Source: Gracilibacillus sp. YIM 98692
Lineage (GTDB): Bacteria > Bacillota > Bacilli > Bacillales > Amphibacillaceae
Reading direction: 5' to 3'
Assembly (NCBI RefSeq): GCF_010993965.1
Contig: NZ_WIXM01000004.1
Span: 124,001 to 188,000, forward strand
Length of the DNA: 64,000 bases
This document shows positions 45,941 through 55,238 of this stretch, in pieces; the first letter of the stretch is position 1; each line of letters opens with the position of its first letter. The translations under genes and the position numbers were made by a program. Below the pieces are notes generated by a model. The model had not been told where the DNA came from, made no database searches, and saw only the letters and a list, made by a program, of their open reading frames with translations.

Positions 45941-46704
45941 AACAGTTAAAGGAAACATATGAAAGTCAGATCGGTACAACATTTACAAGCAAAGACAAAG
46001 CAAATGTGTATCGTAAAATTCAATCCGCTCAAGATAAAAGTCGTTTTAACTTATTGAATAAAGTCCCTAAGACGTTAACAGTTATAACATATAGTCTCAT
46101 GGTTGTTTTAATTTTAGGGATCGCTTCCCATCAGTTGGAACTAATTCCAAAAGTCACTAATGGCGGAGAGGGACAAACACCACAAATCAAAGAACCGCCA
46201 ATCAAGAAACCAATAGATGAATCAATAAAGAAACCGACTACAGATGATATAGAGGAAGAAAACACTCAAGATGAAACCTCCGAAACAATAAATACAAAGA
46301 TGCAATTATCTTCAGAATTAGAGGAAATTTATAAAGAATATGAACAACAAAAAAACGACACCCTTTTAGAAGGATTAACCCCAATAGATGTATTTAAATT
46401 GTACTTTCATGCCATTAATAAGAAAGACTCAGACACTATTTACGCTCTCTATATAAAGGGTGAAAATTTTGGTACTCCTTCTAAGAAAGAGTATTTTGAC
46501 GATCTTGACTTTTATGAATCCCCTTATACAGAAGATGCTGAAAATGATGAACTACATCAAGTTGATGAATTTACAATTCAATATCCTGATGAAAACAGAG
46601 CAGTAGTAGCATGGGAAAGTTCGAGGGGATCTACTCGTACCTTTCAGTTAATACACGATACTGATAAAAATGTTTGGAAAGTTAATTGGCTACCGTTTCA
46701 ATAA
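45925..46704 (+). CDS. Membrane anti-sigma-like protein with an NTF2-like extracellular domain
   Basis: 259 residues. The N-terminal 50 residues are cytoplasmic and basic, and one membrane segment follows (LTVITYSLMVVLILGIAS, about 52-69). A Pro/Lys/Glu linker leads to a C-terminal domain (about 150-259; IDVFKLYFHAINKKDSDTIY, NRAVVAWESSRGSTRTFQL) that looks like an NTF2/DUF4829-type fold. By position it regulates the sigma factor encoded immediately upstream. Confidence 0.75.
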   Translation: MEKKLKQLKETYESQIGTTFTSKDKANVYRKIQSAQDKSRFNLLNKVPKTLTVITYSLMVVLILGIASHQLELIPKVTNGGEGQTPQIKEPPIKKPIDESIKKPTTDDIEEENTQDETSETINTKMQLSSELEEIYKEYEQQKNDTLLEGLTPIDVFKLYFHAINKKDSDTIYALYIKGENFGTPSKKEYFDDLDFYESPYTEDAENDELHQVDEFTIQYPDENRAVVAWESSRGSTRTFQLIHDTDKNVWKVNWLPFQ

Positions 46705-46974
46705 GGTGTGGTGATCATAACTCAATTGAAAAAACATGCACTTATCTTTAATTTTACAAAGTTAGGTGTGTGTTTTTTTTGCTTGGCTGGTATATCAGCA
46801 TTTATACGGATTGATTCTTACAATTTAATGACATGCTCACTAATAATAAGAATACACTTATAAAATGTTAATCTATGAAAGTGTGAAGAAAAAATATTTT
46901 TAAACCGTAACCAATCACGCTCCTGATTGTTCTATATATGTAACTAAGTAAAGTGAATTAGAAAGGGGAGCGTT

Positions 46975-48132
46975 ATGAAGCGTTTATTAACAATAATCAC
47001 ATCTTTATTCTTCATTTTAGCTATTACATCCACTAGTTTTGCTTCAGAAGTAGATGGAACACCAAATTTTAAGGATTATTTAGTATCTTTTGACAATGAT
47101 GAAGTTGATGTTAATCTAATTAAGAATTACGGTGGGGAAGTAAAAAGACAGTATCAGTACATGCCTGTTGTTTCAGTTAAATTGTCGGAGAAAGCAGCAA
47201 AAGCATTAGCAAAGAATGCAAAGGTTGAATACATCGAACCAGACGGTAGAGTTAAAGCTATTGGGCAAGAAACTCCTTGGGGAGTTCCACATGTGAAAGC
47301 TACGGAAGTTCAAGAAAGTGGTATAACAGGAACTGGTGTTAAGGTAGGTGTTTTAGACACGGGTGTAGATTTCTTGCACGAAGATTTAAATGTAAGTGGT
47401 GGAGCTACGTTTGTCTCAGATACGGATAATTATATGGACGACAACGGTCACGGAACACATGTAGCGGGAACTGTTGCAGCTCAAAATAATACCATTGGAG
47501 TTATTGGTGTGGCACCAAAAGTAGAACTCTATGGAATTAAAGTTTTAGACCAATCTGGCTACGGAAGTTATAGTGATGTAATTGCAGGTATCGAATGGGC
47601 AACTACAAACAATTTAGATATTCTAAACATGAGTTTTTCAGGGGAAACAGGATCTCGTACGTTACAAAGAGCTTTAGATAATGCTTATAATTCAGGAGTT
47701 CTTCTTGTAGGAGCTGCGGGTAATAACGGGTTTGATAGAAAGGGGAATGTTGGGTATCCAGCTAAATACGATTCTGTAATAGCGGTAGGTGCTATTGATC
47801 AACAAAATAATAGAGCAGATTTTTCAAGTGTCGGACGCGAATTAGAAATAATGGCACCTGGCGTTACCATTAAAAGTACTATACCAGGAGGGTATGCTTT
47901 CAGTAGCGGAACATCAATGGCTGCACCACACGTAGTGGGTGTAGCGGCTTTACTATCGGAGAGTAGCCCCGAATTAGATAATATTCAAGTTCGAAATCGT
48001 TTAAATGATACCGCTACTAATTTAGGAGATTCTTTTTATTTCGGAAATGGGTTAGTAGATGCCCAAGCAGCAATAAGCACTTTAGAAACAACATCAACTA
48101 AAGGTAACGGGACAAAGAAACCAAAGAAATAA
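46975..48132 (+). CDS. Secreted subtilisin-family serine protease
   Basis: 385 residues, ATG after AAAGGGGAGCG. A signal peptide and an I9-type propeptide (YLVSFDNDEVDVNLIKNYGG; VEYIEPD) precede the S8 domain with all catalytic parts: Asp128 (VLDTG), His159 (GHGTHVAG), oxyanion Asn250 (GAAGNNG) and Ser314 (GTSMAAPH). The basic tail KGNGTKKPKK is unusual. Likely an extracellular protease. It follows the second ECF operon, which may control it. Confidence 0.96.
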   Translation: MKRLLTIITSLFFILAITSTSFASEVDGTPNFKDYLVSFDNDEVDVNLIKNYGGEVKRQYQYMPVVSVKLSEKAAKALAKNAKVEYIEPDGRVKAIGQETPWGVPHVKATEVQESGITGTGVKVGVLDTGVDFLHEDLNVSGGATFVSDTDNYMDDNGHGTHVAGTVAAQNNTIGVIGVAPKVELYGIKVLDQSGYGSYSDVIAGIEWATTNNLDILNMSFSGETGSRTLQRALDNAYNSGVLLVGAAGNNGFDRKGNVGYPAKYDSVIAVGAIDQQNNRADFSSVGRELEIMAPGVTIKSTIPGGYAFSSGTSMAAPHVVGVAALLSESSPELDNIQVRNRLNDTATNLGDSFYFGNGLVDAQAAISTLETTSTKGNGTKKPKK

Positions 48133-48258
48133 CAGAGATATTTCTTAAAATCGCTACCTTTTTGGTTCTAATGTGTTTTACAAATGAGATGTGAAAAAAA
48201 AGGGGGATAAAAAGAGGTAAGTATCAATGGATTAAAAAATTAATGAGGAGGATATTGA

Positions 48259-49680
48259 ATGAAAAATTCTTTAATAACGTTGAAGTTATCTGTTGTTTTG
48301 TTGGCGGCTGTTTTAACATTAGGGATATTTATTCCGACTTCTTTTGTACATGCAGATGCCCCTGATTATATTGAGGGTGATGTAATGGGCGAAAAGGATA
48401 AAAGCATAAAGGACTCAAAAAGTAAATCTAAAGCTAAGTTTAAGAAATCTGAAATATCAATAGATAATGGTGAAATCACGATTGATGGAAAAGTAAAATA
48501 CAATAATGAAAAATTGAATATTTCACTAGACGGAAAAATATTACCAATTGAAAAAGGAGAAGAGGGAGATCGCGTATTATTCGGTGATCTTACGGTTAAT
48601 TCTGGGAGTGAAAACTTAAAATTTTTACAATTAAAAGTTGATAAATATTATAAAAACAATAAAGCTTCTATTAACATTCTATTAGAACACAAAAATACAA
48701 ATGAGGTGTTAGTATTTCAAATTGAAATAAAAGAGGATATATTTGATAACCTCTCGCAAGCTGCTCAAACTAACGCTGATTCGTTAAGTAAAGAACAGTT
48801 ATCACAAAAAATCATTGAATTGGATAGAGCACAGAGAAACAAAAGAAGTAGCTTACCAGAACTTGAAGATACATTTGAAGATTCCGCTTCATCCGACGAA
48901 TTTACTACTATGGATACTGATATTTCTTACGTTAGTCGTTCAGAGTTAAGAAGGCTTATAAGTGATTTGGAAAGCGCAGGATATTACACATGGTTAGATT
49001 ACTCTAATTATTCCTTGCCTCAAGATCTAGTCTCTACAGAAGGCAATTTTAAAAATGTTAGTGGTAATAATCGACTCTATGGTAATGGGTATAAAGATGC
49101 GTACGGAGCCTATCTAGTTGGTATTAGCACTGTAGATGTCAATAGTTATTCTTATACAAGCCCTAAGCGAGTTGTATTACAACACACATTAAGAGATGCA
49201 GTAACAGTAAAGTATGACCCTGGCACCAATAAAGTAAAACTCTATAAAAAGCAAAGAGGGATTAAATTTGATGACATTGATATCGCCTTAGGAAAACTAG
49301 ATGATGATAATGTTTTTACAAATCATAATCCAAATGGTCAACTCAATAAACCTACTAGTAGCACTCCGTATGCAGCAAAAATGTTGCTTTCTTTAGTTCC
49401 ATACGGTGGTACGGTTTCATCTGTGTGGGATTACTTACAATCTTTAGAATCAAAACCAACTATGTCACTTGGTCAGACTTATTACTACGCAAGTGATATA
49501 GAAGAGCAAAAAACTGAGAATGATGGCGATGTAATCAGAAATATCAGCTCTGGCAGTAATGATTTATATATGGGTATTCCTGGTGATTACTTTAACCTTA
49601 AAGGTGAAGTGAGTGATTACTATTCTAATGGTTATACTTGGAGTTGGGGTTGGAACTTTACTTATAAACCTAACTTCTAA
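48259..49680 (+). CDS. Large secreted protein of cassette B, 473 residues
   Basis: ATG after GAGGAGG. The signal peptide (VVLLAAVLTLGIFIP) is cut near VHA. An N-terminal domain (about 60-160) shares its motif order with the 446-residue protein of cassette A. A helical linker follows, then a C-terminal domain (about 220-473; GNNRLYGNGYKDAYGAYLVG; VPYGGTVSSVWDYLQSL; NGYTWSWGWNF). No catalytic motif is recognised. It is followed by the paralogous single-pass membrane protein. Confidence 0.65.
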   Translation: MKNSLITLKLSVVLLAAVLTLGIFIPTSFVHADAPDYIEGDVMGEKDKSIKDSKSKSKAKFKKSEISIDNGEITIDGKVKYNNEKLNISLDGKILPIEKGEEGDRVLFGDLTVNSGSENLKFLQLKVDKYYKNNKASINILLEHKNTNEVLVFQIEIKEDIFDNLSQAAQTNADSLSKEQLSQKIIELDRAQRNKRSSLPELEDTFEDSASSDEFTTMDTDISYVSRSELRRLISDLESAGYYTWLDYSNYSLPQDLVSTEGNFKNVSGNNRLYGNGYKDAYGAYLVGISTVDVNSYSYTSPKRVVLQHTLRDAVTVKYDPGTNKVKLYKKQRGIKFDDIDIALGKLDDDNVFTNHNPNGQLNKPTSSTPYAAKMLLSLVPYGGTVSSVWDYLQSLESKPTMSLGQTYYYASDIEEQKTENDGDVIRNISSGSNDLYMGIPGDYFNLKGEVSDYYSNGYTWSWGWNFTYKPNF

Positions 49681-49699
49681 TAATTAATCAAAACATGTT

Positions 49700-49755
49700 A
49701 TATCGCTGTTATCTCCTTCTTAAAAGTAAGGGGGGGTGACAGCGTTTTTATTTTG
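49700..49755 (+). terminator. Intrinsic terminator
   Basis: CGCTGTTATCTCC pairs with GGGGTGACAGCG across a loop, followed by TTTTTATTTT. Confidence 0.7.
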
Positions 49756-49800
49756 TAAGAAACTCAGTTACAATAACTTCAAAGGGAAGGTGAGGTTATT

Positions 49801-50475
49801 ATGGTTAAACGATATTTTAAACAGATATTATTTCTAATCATACTTATTGCTGTTCTTGTTTTTGGTGTTAAACAATATCACGAAAAGAAAATGTACGAAG
49901 AATACATCTCGCATGTGATTACTAATAATTCTCAAGAGTTGATAGAAGGAATTGTGCAAACTAATACTATTTATGATGAGAGCCTCGACAACAACGAATT
50001 AACTTCTCAACAACTAAAATTATTAAGTATGTATAGCACAGATATCTTACAAGATTTCCAGTATAATTTAGGATTAGCTCAACAATTCAGTCTATATGCA
50101 GGTGATGGCGACACAGAGAAAATAAAAGAGGATTTACAAGAAATAGATCAATTTTATAACCATTTATTAAATAACGAACTGAAAACAAGAGAAAGTGAAG
50201 GAATGGTATATGAGTTAGATCCGACTTTGAAAGAAAAATTGACACATATCAACGAATTAAACAAACTATGGTTAGATTCAATATATACGGATATTGAAGA
50301 AGTAAGCAAACACGGTGACGAATTCGTATTTAATACTAGACAATTCCAAGAAAAACATGGTAACAACACGATATCTAGTCGGATTTGGATTGATATATTA
50401 ATTGAATTAAGTGAAATTCACAAAGACTACTTAAATAATAACGAACTTTTTAGTATAAGCGAGGTTTTAAATTAA
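49801..50475 (+). CDS. Single-pass membrane protein of cassette B, 224 residues
   Basis: ATG after AAGGTGAGG. It has an N-terminal anchor (ILFLIILIAVLVFGV) followed by a helical extracellular part. Paralogue of the 243-residue cassette A protein: shared MYEEYIS, LKEKLTHINELNKLWLDS and WIDILIELSEI. The duplicated pairing with a large secreted protein suggests a functional pair. Confidence 0.65.
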   Translation: MVKRYFKQILFLIILIAVLVFGVKQYHEKKMYEEYISHVITNNSQELIEGIVQTNTIYDESLDNNELTSQQLKLLSMYSTDILQDFQYNLGLAQQFSLYAGDGDTEKIKEDLQEIDQFYNHLLNNELKTRESEGMVYELDPTLKEKLTHINELNKLWLDSIYTDIEEVSKHGDEFVFNTRQFQEKHGNNTISSRIWIDILIELSEIHKDYLNNNELFSISEVLN

Positions 50476-50641
50476 AGGGCGTAATGATAAAAAAATGTAC
50501 GTTTGAAATAAAGATTAACGATATATTTGATTAAAGGAAGGGGAAAAGTGGAATCTACTTCTGCTATTTGGATTCGACGAACTGTTCTTATACAGGTACA
50601 AAAAAGTAAAAAGGTCGAAGCATTTATGAATACTACGACTC

Positions 50642-51892
50642 TTAGGCATAGTGCCCCCCGACTTTTTTACTTCTGTCTATTGTGATACCGGCATCTGTAT
50701 AACTACTTGCACGGAGGATTGCTGTCGGACCAAACCTTTCTCGAATTTGATCCATTACAGGTCCAATATCCTTTTGTTTGGGATTATCAAATAGAGATAA
50801 TTGCATACCGGAATCTTTACTTAAATTAGTTAAGGTGACAGACGCACGTCGAATAAGACTATCTCCATCATAAAATTTATGGAACAAATGTAAACATACC
50901 TTATACATTTCCATCGTCGTATTACTAGGAGCATCAATTGATATAGATCGACTAAACCCGCCACCAGTATCTCTAGAATAGCCGATAGATAGGTGAATGG
51001 TACGACCATACATATTGTCTGTTCTAGCTCTTCTACATGCTTCCTCGCACAATTCTAATATAACTGTTTTTATTTCTGTATCGTTATAATCACGTAATAA
51101 CGTAATGCCATGTCCATACCCTTTTTGCTCCTTTTCAACGAAATCACCGTATATAGGGCTTAAATCCACACCCCAAGCGTGCCAATATAATTGTTCTCCG
51201 ATTACTCCAAATCGCTTTTTTAACCGGTGTAAGGGGTGTTTTGCTAAACCTCCAAGGTTATAAATCCCCATTCTATTCAGATGATGTGTTAACCTTGATC
51301 CAATCCCCCAGACTTTACTCAGTTCAATTGGCCATAACAATCGCTCTACATCCTCATAACGGCATTCAGCAAGTCCTGTTTTGCTCTTCTTGGAATATAT
51401 ATCCATCACTACCTTGGATAAGAACTTATTATCTCCTACACCGACAACACAAGGTAAACCAAATTCTTCGTAAATAATGTCTTGAATCATTTTTGCTGCA
51501 TCCATGGGAGATCCATATGATCTTTCATTTCCAAGTGTAAGCCAGCATTCATCGATACTGTATACTTGAATGGCTTCTGGAGGAAACAAGGTTGTCATTC
51601 TTTTGGTTATCTCCGCTGAGACATTTATATAGTATTGCATACGAGCTTTAGCGATCACGATATTAGGATCGTTTGGCAATTCAAAAAAGCGACTAACATT
51701 GCTAATGCCATATTTTTTCTTTAGAGCAGGGGAGGATGCTAAAACAATACTTCCTTTACGGTTGGGATCTCCTACTACTGCTAACATAGCCTTCATGGGA
51801 TCAAGTCCTCTGCTAACACATTCAACACTCGCATAAAAAGACCGCATATCGTAACAGAGAATGTTGTTTCTCGGAAATTGTGAATAATCCAC
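50642..51892 (-). CDS. uvrX: Y-family DNA polymerase, UvrX-like
   Basis: 416 residues from a GTG start with TAGGGGTG upstream; an upstream ATG at 51916 lies within the LexA site and cannot be the start. Palm motifs: LCYDMRSFYASVE (catalytic Asp), YSIDECWLTLG (Asp-Glu), then helix-hairpin-helix IELSKVWGIGSRLTHHL and the little finger. A clamp-binding motif MQLSLFDN lies near the C-terminus. UvrX/UmuC proteins on Bacillus plasmids and prophages carry out error-prone bypass of DNA damage. A LexA box in the promoter predicts SOS induction. Confidence 0.93.
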   Translation of the reverse strand: MDYSQFPRNNILCYDMRSFYASVECVSRGLDPMKAMLAVVGDPNRKGSIVLASSPALKKKYGISNVSRFFELPNDPNIVIAKARMQYYINVSAEITKRMTTLFPPEAIQVYSIDECWLTLGNERSYGSPMDAAKMIQDIIYEEFGLPCVVGVGDNKFLSKVVMDIYSKKSKTGLAECRYEDVERLLWPIELSKVWGIGSRLTHHLNRMGIYNLGGLAKHPLHRLKKRFGVIGEQLYWHAWGVDLSPIYGDFVEKEQKGYGHGITLLRDYNDTEIKTVILELCEEACRRARTDNMYGRTIHLSIGYSRDTGGGFSRSISIDAPSNTTMEMYKVCLHLFHKFYDGDSLIRRASVTLTNLSKDSGMQLSLFDNPKQKDIGPVMDQIRERFGPTAILRASSYTDAGITIDRSKKVGGHYA

Positions 51893-51910
51893 ATATAACA
51901 CCCCTAAACG

Positions 51911-51922
51911 GAACATTTGTTC
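51911..51922 (-). promoter_or_regulatory. LexA (DinR) SOS box of uvrX
   Basis: GAACAAATGTTC (minus strand) matches the Bacillus LexA consensus GAAC-N4-GTTC exactly. A TATAAT -10 (51925-51930) directly precedes it, so LexA would cover the transcription start. Confidence 0.9.
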
Positions 51923-52082
51923 CTATTATAACACAGCTATATCATTTGTATACTGGATATTTTTTACTTTATATAGTATTTTTACAAAATTTTTACATTG
52001 ATTGGTTCAAAAGTAATCTATACCGTGTTAAAATCTATACCAGAATAATACAAATAATTCCAAATTAAAAGGAGTGTAGTGA

Positions 52083-53045
52083 TTGAAAAAAATTTTATTT
52101 TCTACTTTTTCTGTTTTTTTGTTATTAGCAACCATGTTATCACCTAGTAGTTTTGGACAGATAGACCCATCCGCAATCCCAACTGAAAGGGTTTATGATT
52201 TAGGAACAGGTAAAAAAACATTAAAGGTACAATTAGTGTATACAATCTATGCAGCTGAACTATCAAATGATATAGTAGAAAAAGCAAAAAATAATGGCAA
52301 AGCTAAAAAATGGAAAATTACGAATAGGGTCGGTGACAAAGTTACCGTAGAGAAAGAAAAACCTAGAGGAGTTCAAACATTTTATCTAAACGGTAAAGAA
52401 TATGAAACTGGGAAACATGGTATAGCAGTACTTAAGAATGTTAAAGCTGGAAAGTACGAAATTAAATATCAGGATTTAAATGGAAACCCAAAAACTAAAG
52501 TTATTAGAATTCAAGAGTTAAAAAATGAAGAAGAAGTTAAAATAAATGAAAAAATTGATTTTGTTGAATTCCTGGATAGGATGGAGATGGATCCAAAGAA
52601 AAATGAAAATAATACTTCCTCAAATGATCAAGATGTTTCTATAGCCACACATACATTTGATTACTCTAAAGGTCATGATGGTGAACATATTGAATACTTT
52701 GAACATTGGCATACAAATTATTCACATACACACAAACGAGCTTGGTATGAAAATAATTCATGGGTAACTTGTAATCGTTTTAACAATGATGATGGAGATC
52801 AATACTGGTATGATAAAGTAACAGATCCGGGTTCAGCGTGGGATAATTTTTATTCTAGTGATTGTGATATGGCTACTGATGATGGTGCTCCGTGTCCAAT
52901 GTTTAGTGGAAATGGAGACGATAGATATTGTATGTCATGGAATTACTATTCAGATCACCGTGATTCAGCTAAGTGTTCAATGTGGGTAGGACATGAACCA
53001 CTTTATCACGCACATACTTATGAAAATGGACCATCTGGATATTAA
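52083..53045 (+). CDS. Secreted protein of unknown function, 320 residues
   Basis: A TTG start after AAAAGGAGTG. The signal peptide (ILFSTFSVFLLLATML) is followed by a beta-rich, Lys-rich middle with KAGKYEIKYQDLNGNPKTKV. The C-terminal domain is very rich in His, Trp, Tyr and Cys (IEYFEHWHTNYSHTHKRAWY; SSDCDMATDDGAPCPMF; six Cys). This region could bind metal or form disulphides. No family is recognised. A very stable hairpin follows, then a single-pass membrane protein gene. Confidence 0.6.
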   Translation: MKKILFSTFSVFLLLATMLSPSSFGQIDPSAIPTERVYDLGTGKKTLKVQLVYTIYAAELSNDIVEKAKNNGKAKKWKITNRVGDKVTVEKEKPRGVQTFYLNGKEYETGKHGIAVLKNVKAGKYEIKYQDLNGNPKTKVIRIQELKNEEEVKINEKIDFVEFLDRMEMDPKKNENNTSSNDQDVSIATHTFDYSKGHDGEHIEYFEHWHTNYSHTHKRAWYENNSWVTCNRFNNDDGDQYWYDKVTDPGSAWDNFYSSDCDMATDDGAPCPMFSGNGDDRYCMSWNYYSDHRDSAKCSMWVGHEPLYHAHTYENGPSGY

Positions 53046-53049
53046 GTTA

Positions 53050-53091
53050 GTAACTCAGTTTAAAATACTAAAGTATTCTAAACTGAGTTAC
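53050..53091. repeat. Near-perfect 42-bp inverted repeat
   Basis: GTAACTCAGTTTA and TAAACTGAGTTAC are a perfect 13-bp stem, with ATACT/AGTAT pairing inside. No T run follows, so it may be a processing site, an attenuator within the two-gene unit or a protein-binding palindrome. Confidence 0.7.
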
Positions 53092-53132
53092 TGGAAAGCC
53101 TAAATCAGAATACAAGAGGAGTATAATTCAAT

Positions 53133-53603
53133 ATGAAAGATAACAAGAGTTGGCGTATACTTTTATTTGTAGGATTAATAGTCACTATTTTAGTATTTGT
53201 TTTTATTACACTTTATAGTAATGAAGTACATCAAACTTTTTATACATTAGAGAAAGCAAAGGAAGAAATACCTGATCATCATTTCAAAAAAGCTCCTCAA
53301 CTTCCTAACAACTATAATATTAGAAAAATAACATATGATTGGGATTTAGAAACTCATCCGATTATTCAAATATACTATGAAACAAAGTCTGGAAAAGAAA
53401 TAAAGTTTATGATTGCCTCACATCTTTTTGATAAGGGAGATCATGAAGAAATACAAAATTCTAAGATAAGTAATATATCATGGGTAAAGTACGAAGAGAA
53501 ATATATTTTAAAATGGAAAAAAGAAGGTGAAACTAGCTTTAAATATTTAATTAGCAAGAACCCTGATCGAAACTTTCTTATTAAAATTGCTGAAAGATAT
53601 TAA
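53133..53603 (+). CDS. Single-pass membrane protein, 156 residues
   Basis: ATG after AAGAGGAGTA. One N-terminal anchor (ILLFVGLIVTILVFVFITL) and an extracellular alpha/beta domain (APQLPNNYNIRKITYDWDLE; EEKYILKWKKEG). The extracellular part resembles DUF4367-like domains in general pattern, but there is no firm match. It follows a secreted protein gene, repeating the secreted plus membrane-anchored gene order seen twice elsewhere in the window. Confidence 0.55.
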   Translation: MKDNKSWRILLFVGLIVTILVFVFITLYSNEVHQTFYTLEKAKEEIPDHHFKKAPQLPNNYNIRKITYDWDLETHPIIQIYYETKSGKEIKFMIASHLFDKGDHEEIQNSKISNISWVKYEEKYILKWKKEGETSFKYLISKNPDRNFLIKIAERY

Positions 53604-53918
53604 GCTTAATGTTATAAGACGAGAGTGTAAAATATTTTGTGTAAATAGAAATTGAATGTTCTATATGCATACAAAAAAGAAGCCCCTTTCTGTATAATAA
53701 AGTTAGCCTAAAATTCACAGAAGAGAATGAGCGAAAAGGTGTCCATTCCGGCAATTCTCGTAATAGAGTTTACAATCAGACCTACTTCATTGTATCTATC
53801 ACAAATGCTTATACAGGACAGCTGACGCTTCTAAAGCTAAAGAATTACAAAAAAAAAGCGACTATATGAAGTCGCTTTTTTTGTTTTCGTTCTTTAATGC
53901 TTAAAAATGGCCAAGGGC
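53604..53918. other. Intergenic region with one terminator
   Basis: A stem AAAAGCGAC / GTCGCTTTTTTT at 53854-53883 serves as terminator on both strands. The stretch before it (about 53740-53830) has short protein-like frames but no intact gene. Confidence 0.55.
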
Positions 53919-54737
53919 TTATGCCGACTGCATAAAAGAAGGAAGGCGTAACAAACCTGTCTTCGTCTTATTTCTATATTTCACCCTAATTGGTTGTGGT
54001 TCAGCCAAGTAACGATAATCTTTAGTTTCTTTTCTGATCGGATATTGGTAAAGTTCTTTTCTAGCTGTTGGTGTAACACCTAATTCCATCACTCCGGCAT
54101 ACGCGCCATCAGGATATGCTAGGAGCCAACCAAACTTTGATTTACGGTAACCTGTCACAAGAACATCTGTGTATTGATAATTGATAACTTTTAACCAGGA
54201 GTGACTTCGCTTCCCAGCATGATACTTAGAGTCTTTCCGTTTCAAAACAATTCCCTCCAAGGATTGTTTTTCCACTAGATCATAATAAGCCTCTCCGTTT
54301 CCTTCAATGTAACGAACTTTGGATACCAGAGAGCTGTCTTCACTTAAAGTTTCCTCTAAAATGGATTTTCTATCTAATAAAGGTAAGCTGGTTGTCGACT
54401 TTCCTTTATACTTTAGAATATCAAATACAACGTAACTGACAGGTGTAGAATTGCTGTTTGACATGAATCGTTTCATCATTGCTTCAAAGTCGGGCTTTCC
54501 GTTAGTACCAGTTACGATTAATTCACCATCGAGAGTAGTTCCTGAAGGAATCTCAATATCTTTCAGCTCAGGGAATCGAGCAGTCACTTCATTGTTGTGA
54601 CGTGTATATAGACGCACATTACCACTTGATTCTTTATGCAAAATGAGACGTATTCCATCTAATTTGAGCTCTGTAAGATAGTTCTCATCTGTAAAAGGTT
54701 TTTCTGATTTGTGTAATAGCATTGGTGATATAAACAT
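53919..54737 (-). CDS. ATP-dependent DNA ligase (LigB/YoqV-type)
   Basis: 272 residues; GAGGTGG positions the second ATG at 54737. Nucleotidyltransferase motifs in order: catalytic lysine ELKLDGIR, TRHNNEV, TLDGELI, YVVFDILKYKG, SLEGIVLKRKDSKY and SWLKV. A short OB-fold like C-terminus follows. Such small ligases occur on Bacillus phages (SP-beta) and plasmids and seal nicks. It is adjacent to the SOS polymerase region, so a repair role fits. Confidence 0.92.
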   Translation of the reverse strand: MFISPMLLHKSEKPFTDENYLTELKLDGIRLILHKESSGNVRLYTRHNNEVTARFPELKDIEIPSGTTLDGELIVTGTNGKPDFEAMMKRFMSNSNSTPVSYVVFDILKYKGKSTTSLPLLDRKSILEETLSEDSSLVSKVRYIEGNGEAYYDLVEKQSLEGIVLKRKDSKYHAGKRSHSWLKVINYQYTDVLVTGYRKSKFGWLLAYPDGAYAGVMELGVTPTARKELYQYPIRKETKDYRYLAEPQPIRVKYRNKTKTGLLRLPSFMQSA

Positions 54738-55238
54738 GATAATCCACCTCATAATAGATTATAGAGGTCTATTAAGCTTATATAAATAGGGGGTTGCTGG
54801 AAGTCCCGCACTATTCCTTATTTCCTCTAACTATTTTTATGGAGGTTTATGGATTGCCTACAGGTGTTATTTTGTTGCTTAGAGTGAAAAAAGCCCTCTT
54901 TGGGGCTTTTAGGAAACTAATATTAATTTTTTTAGATATCTAATGCTCTTTATTTATTCTTCGGATATTTTCTTTGGTCTTTAATTTTTTTGCTAGCCTA
55001 CCTAAGCTTTTTGCCTGCTTTTGTGTTATCCCGGATCGTGTTTTTTTCTTACTTTTGGTTAGAAACATATATTTTACTCTCCCTATTAAACTATTTTGTT
55101 AGCAATCATTATGAACAAAAATAACTTCTTTTATACGGTTCTAAACCTCCTTCCTTCCGTCATAAGCTTTACCATCTTACCAAATGACCAACTTACCCTG
55201 TTTTAATGTCGTGAAAATAACTTTTTGAAGGAGGGATT
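54738..55238. other. Intergenic region with a terminator and one small gene
   Basis: AAAAGCCCTC...GGGGCTTTT at 54888-54910 is a terminator. A 42-residue minus-strand gene lies at 54940-55068. The remaining AT-rich part must hold the promoter of the gene at 55.24 kb. Confidence 0.55.
54940..55068 (-). CDS. Small very basic protein, 42 residues
   Basis: ATG preceded by TAGGGAGAG on the minus strand. The product (KSKKKTRSGITQKQAKSLGR onwards) has about 17 Lys/Arg residues and no hydrophobic core, so it probably binds nucleic acid or an acidic protein. The frame ends with TAG just before a terminator. No family is recognised. Confidence 0.5.
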   Translation of the reverse strand: MFLTKSKKKTRSGITQKQAKSLGRLAKKLKTKENIRRINKEH

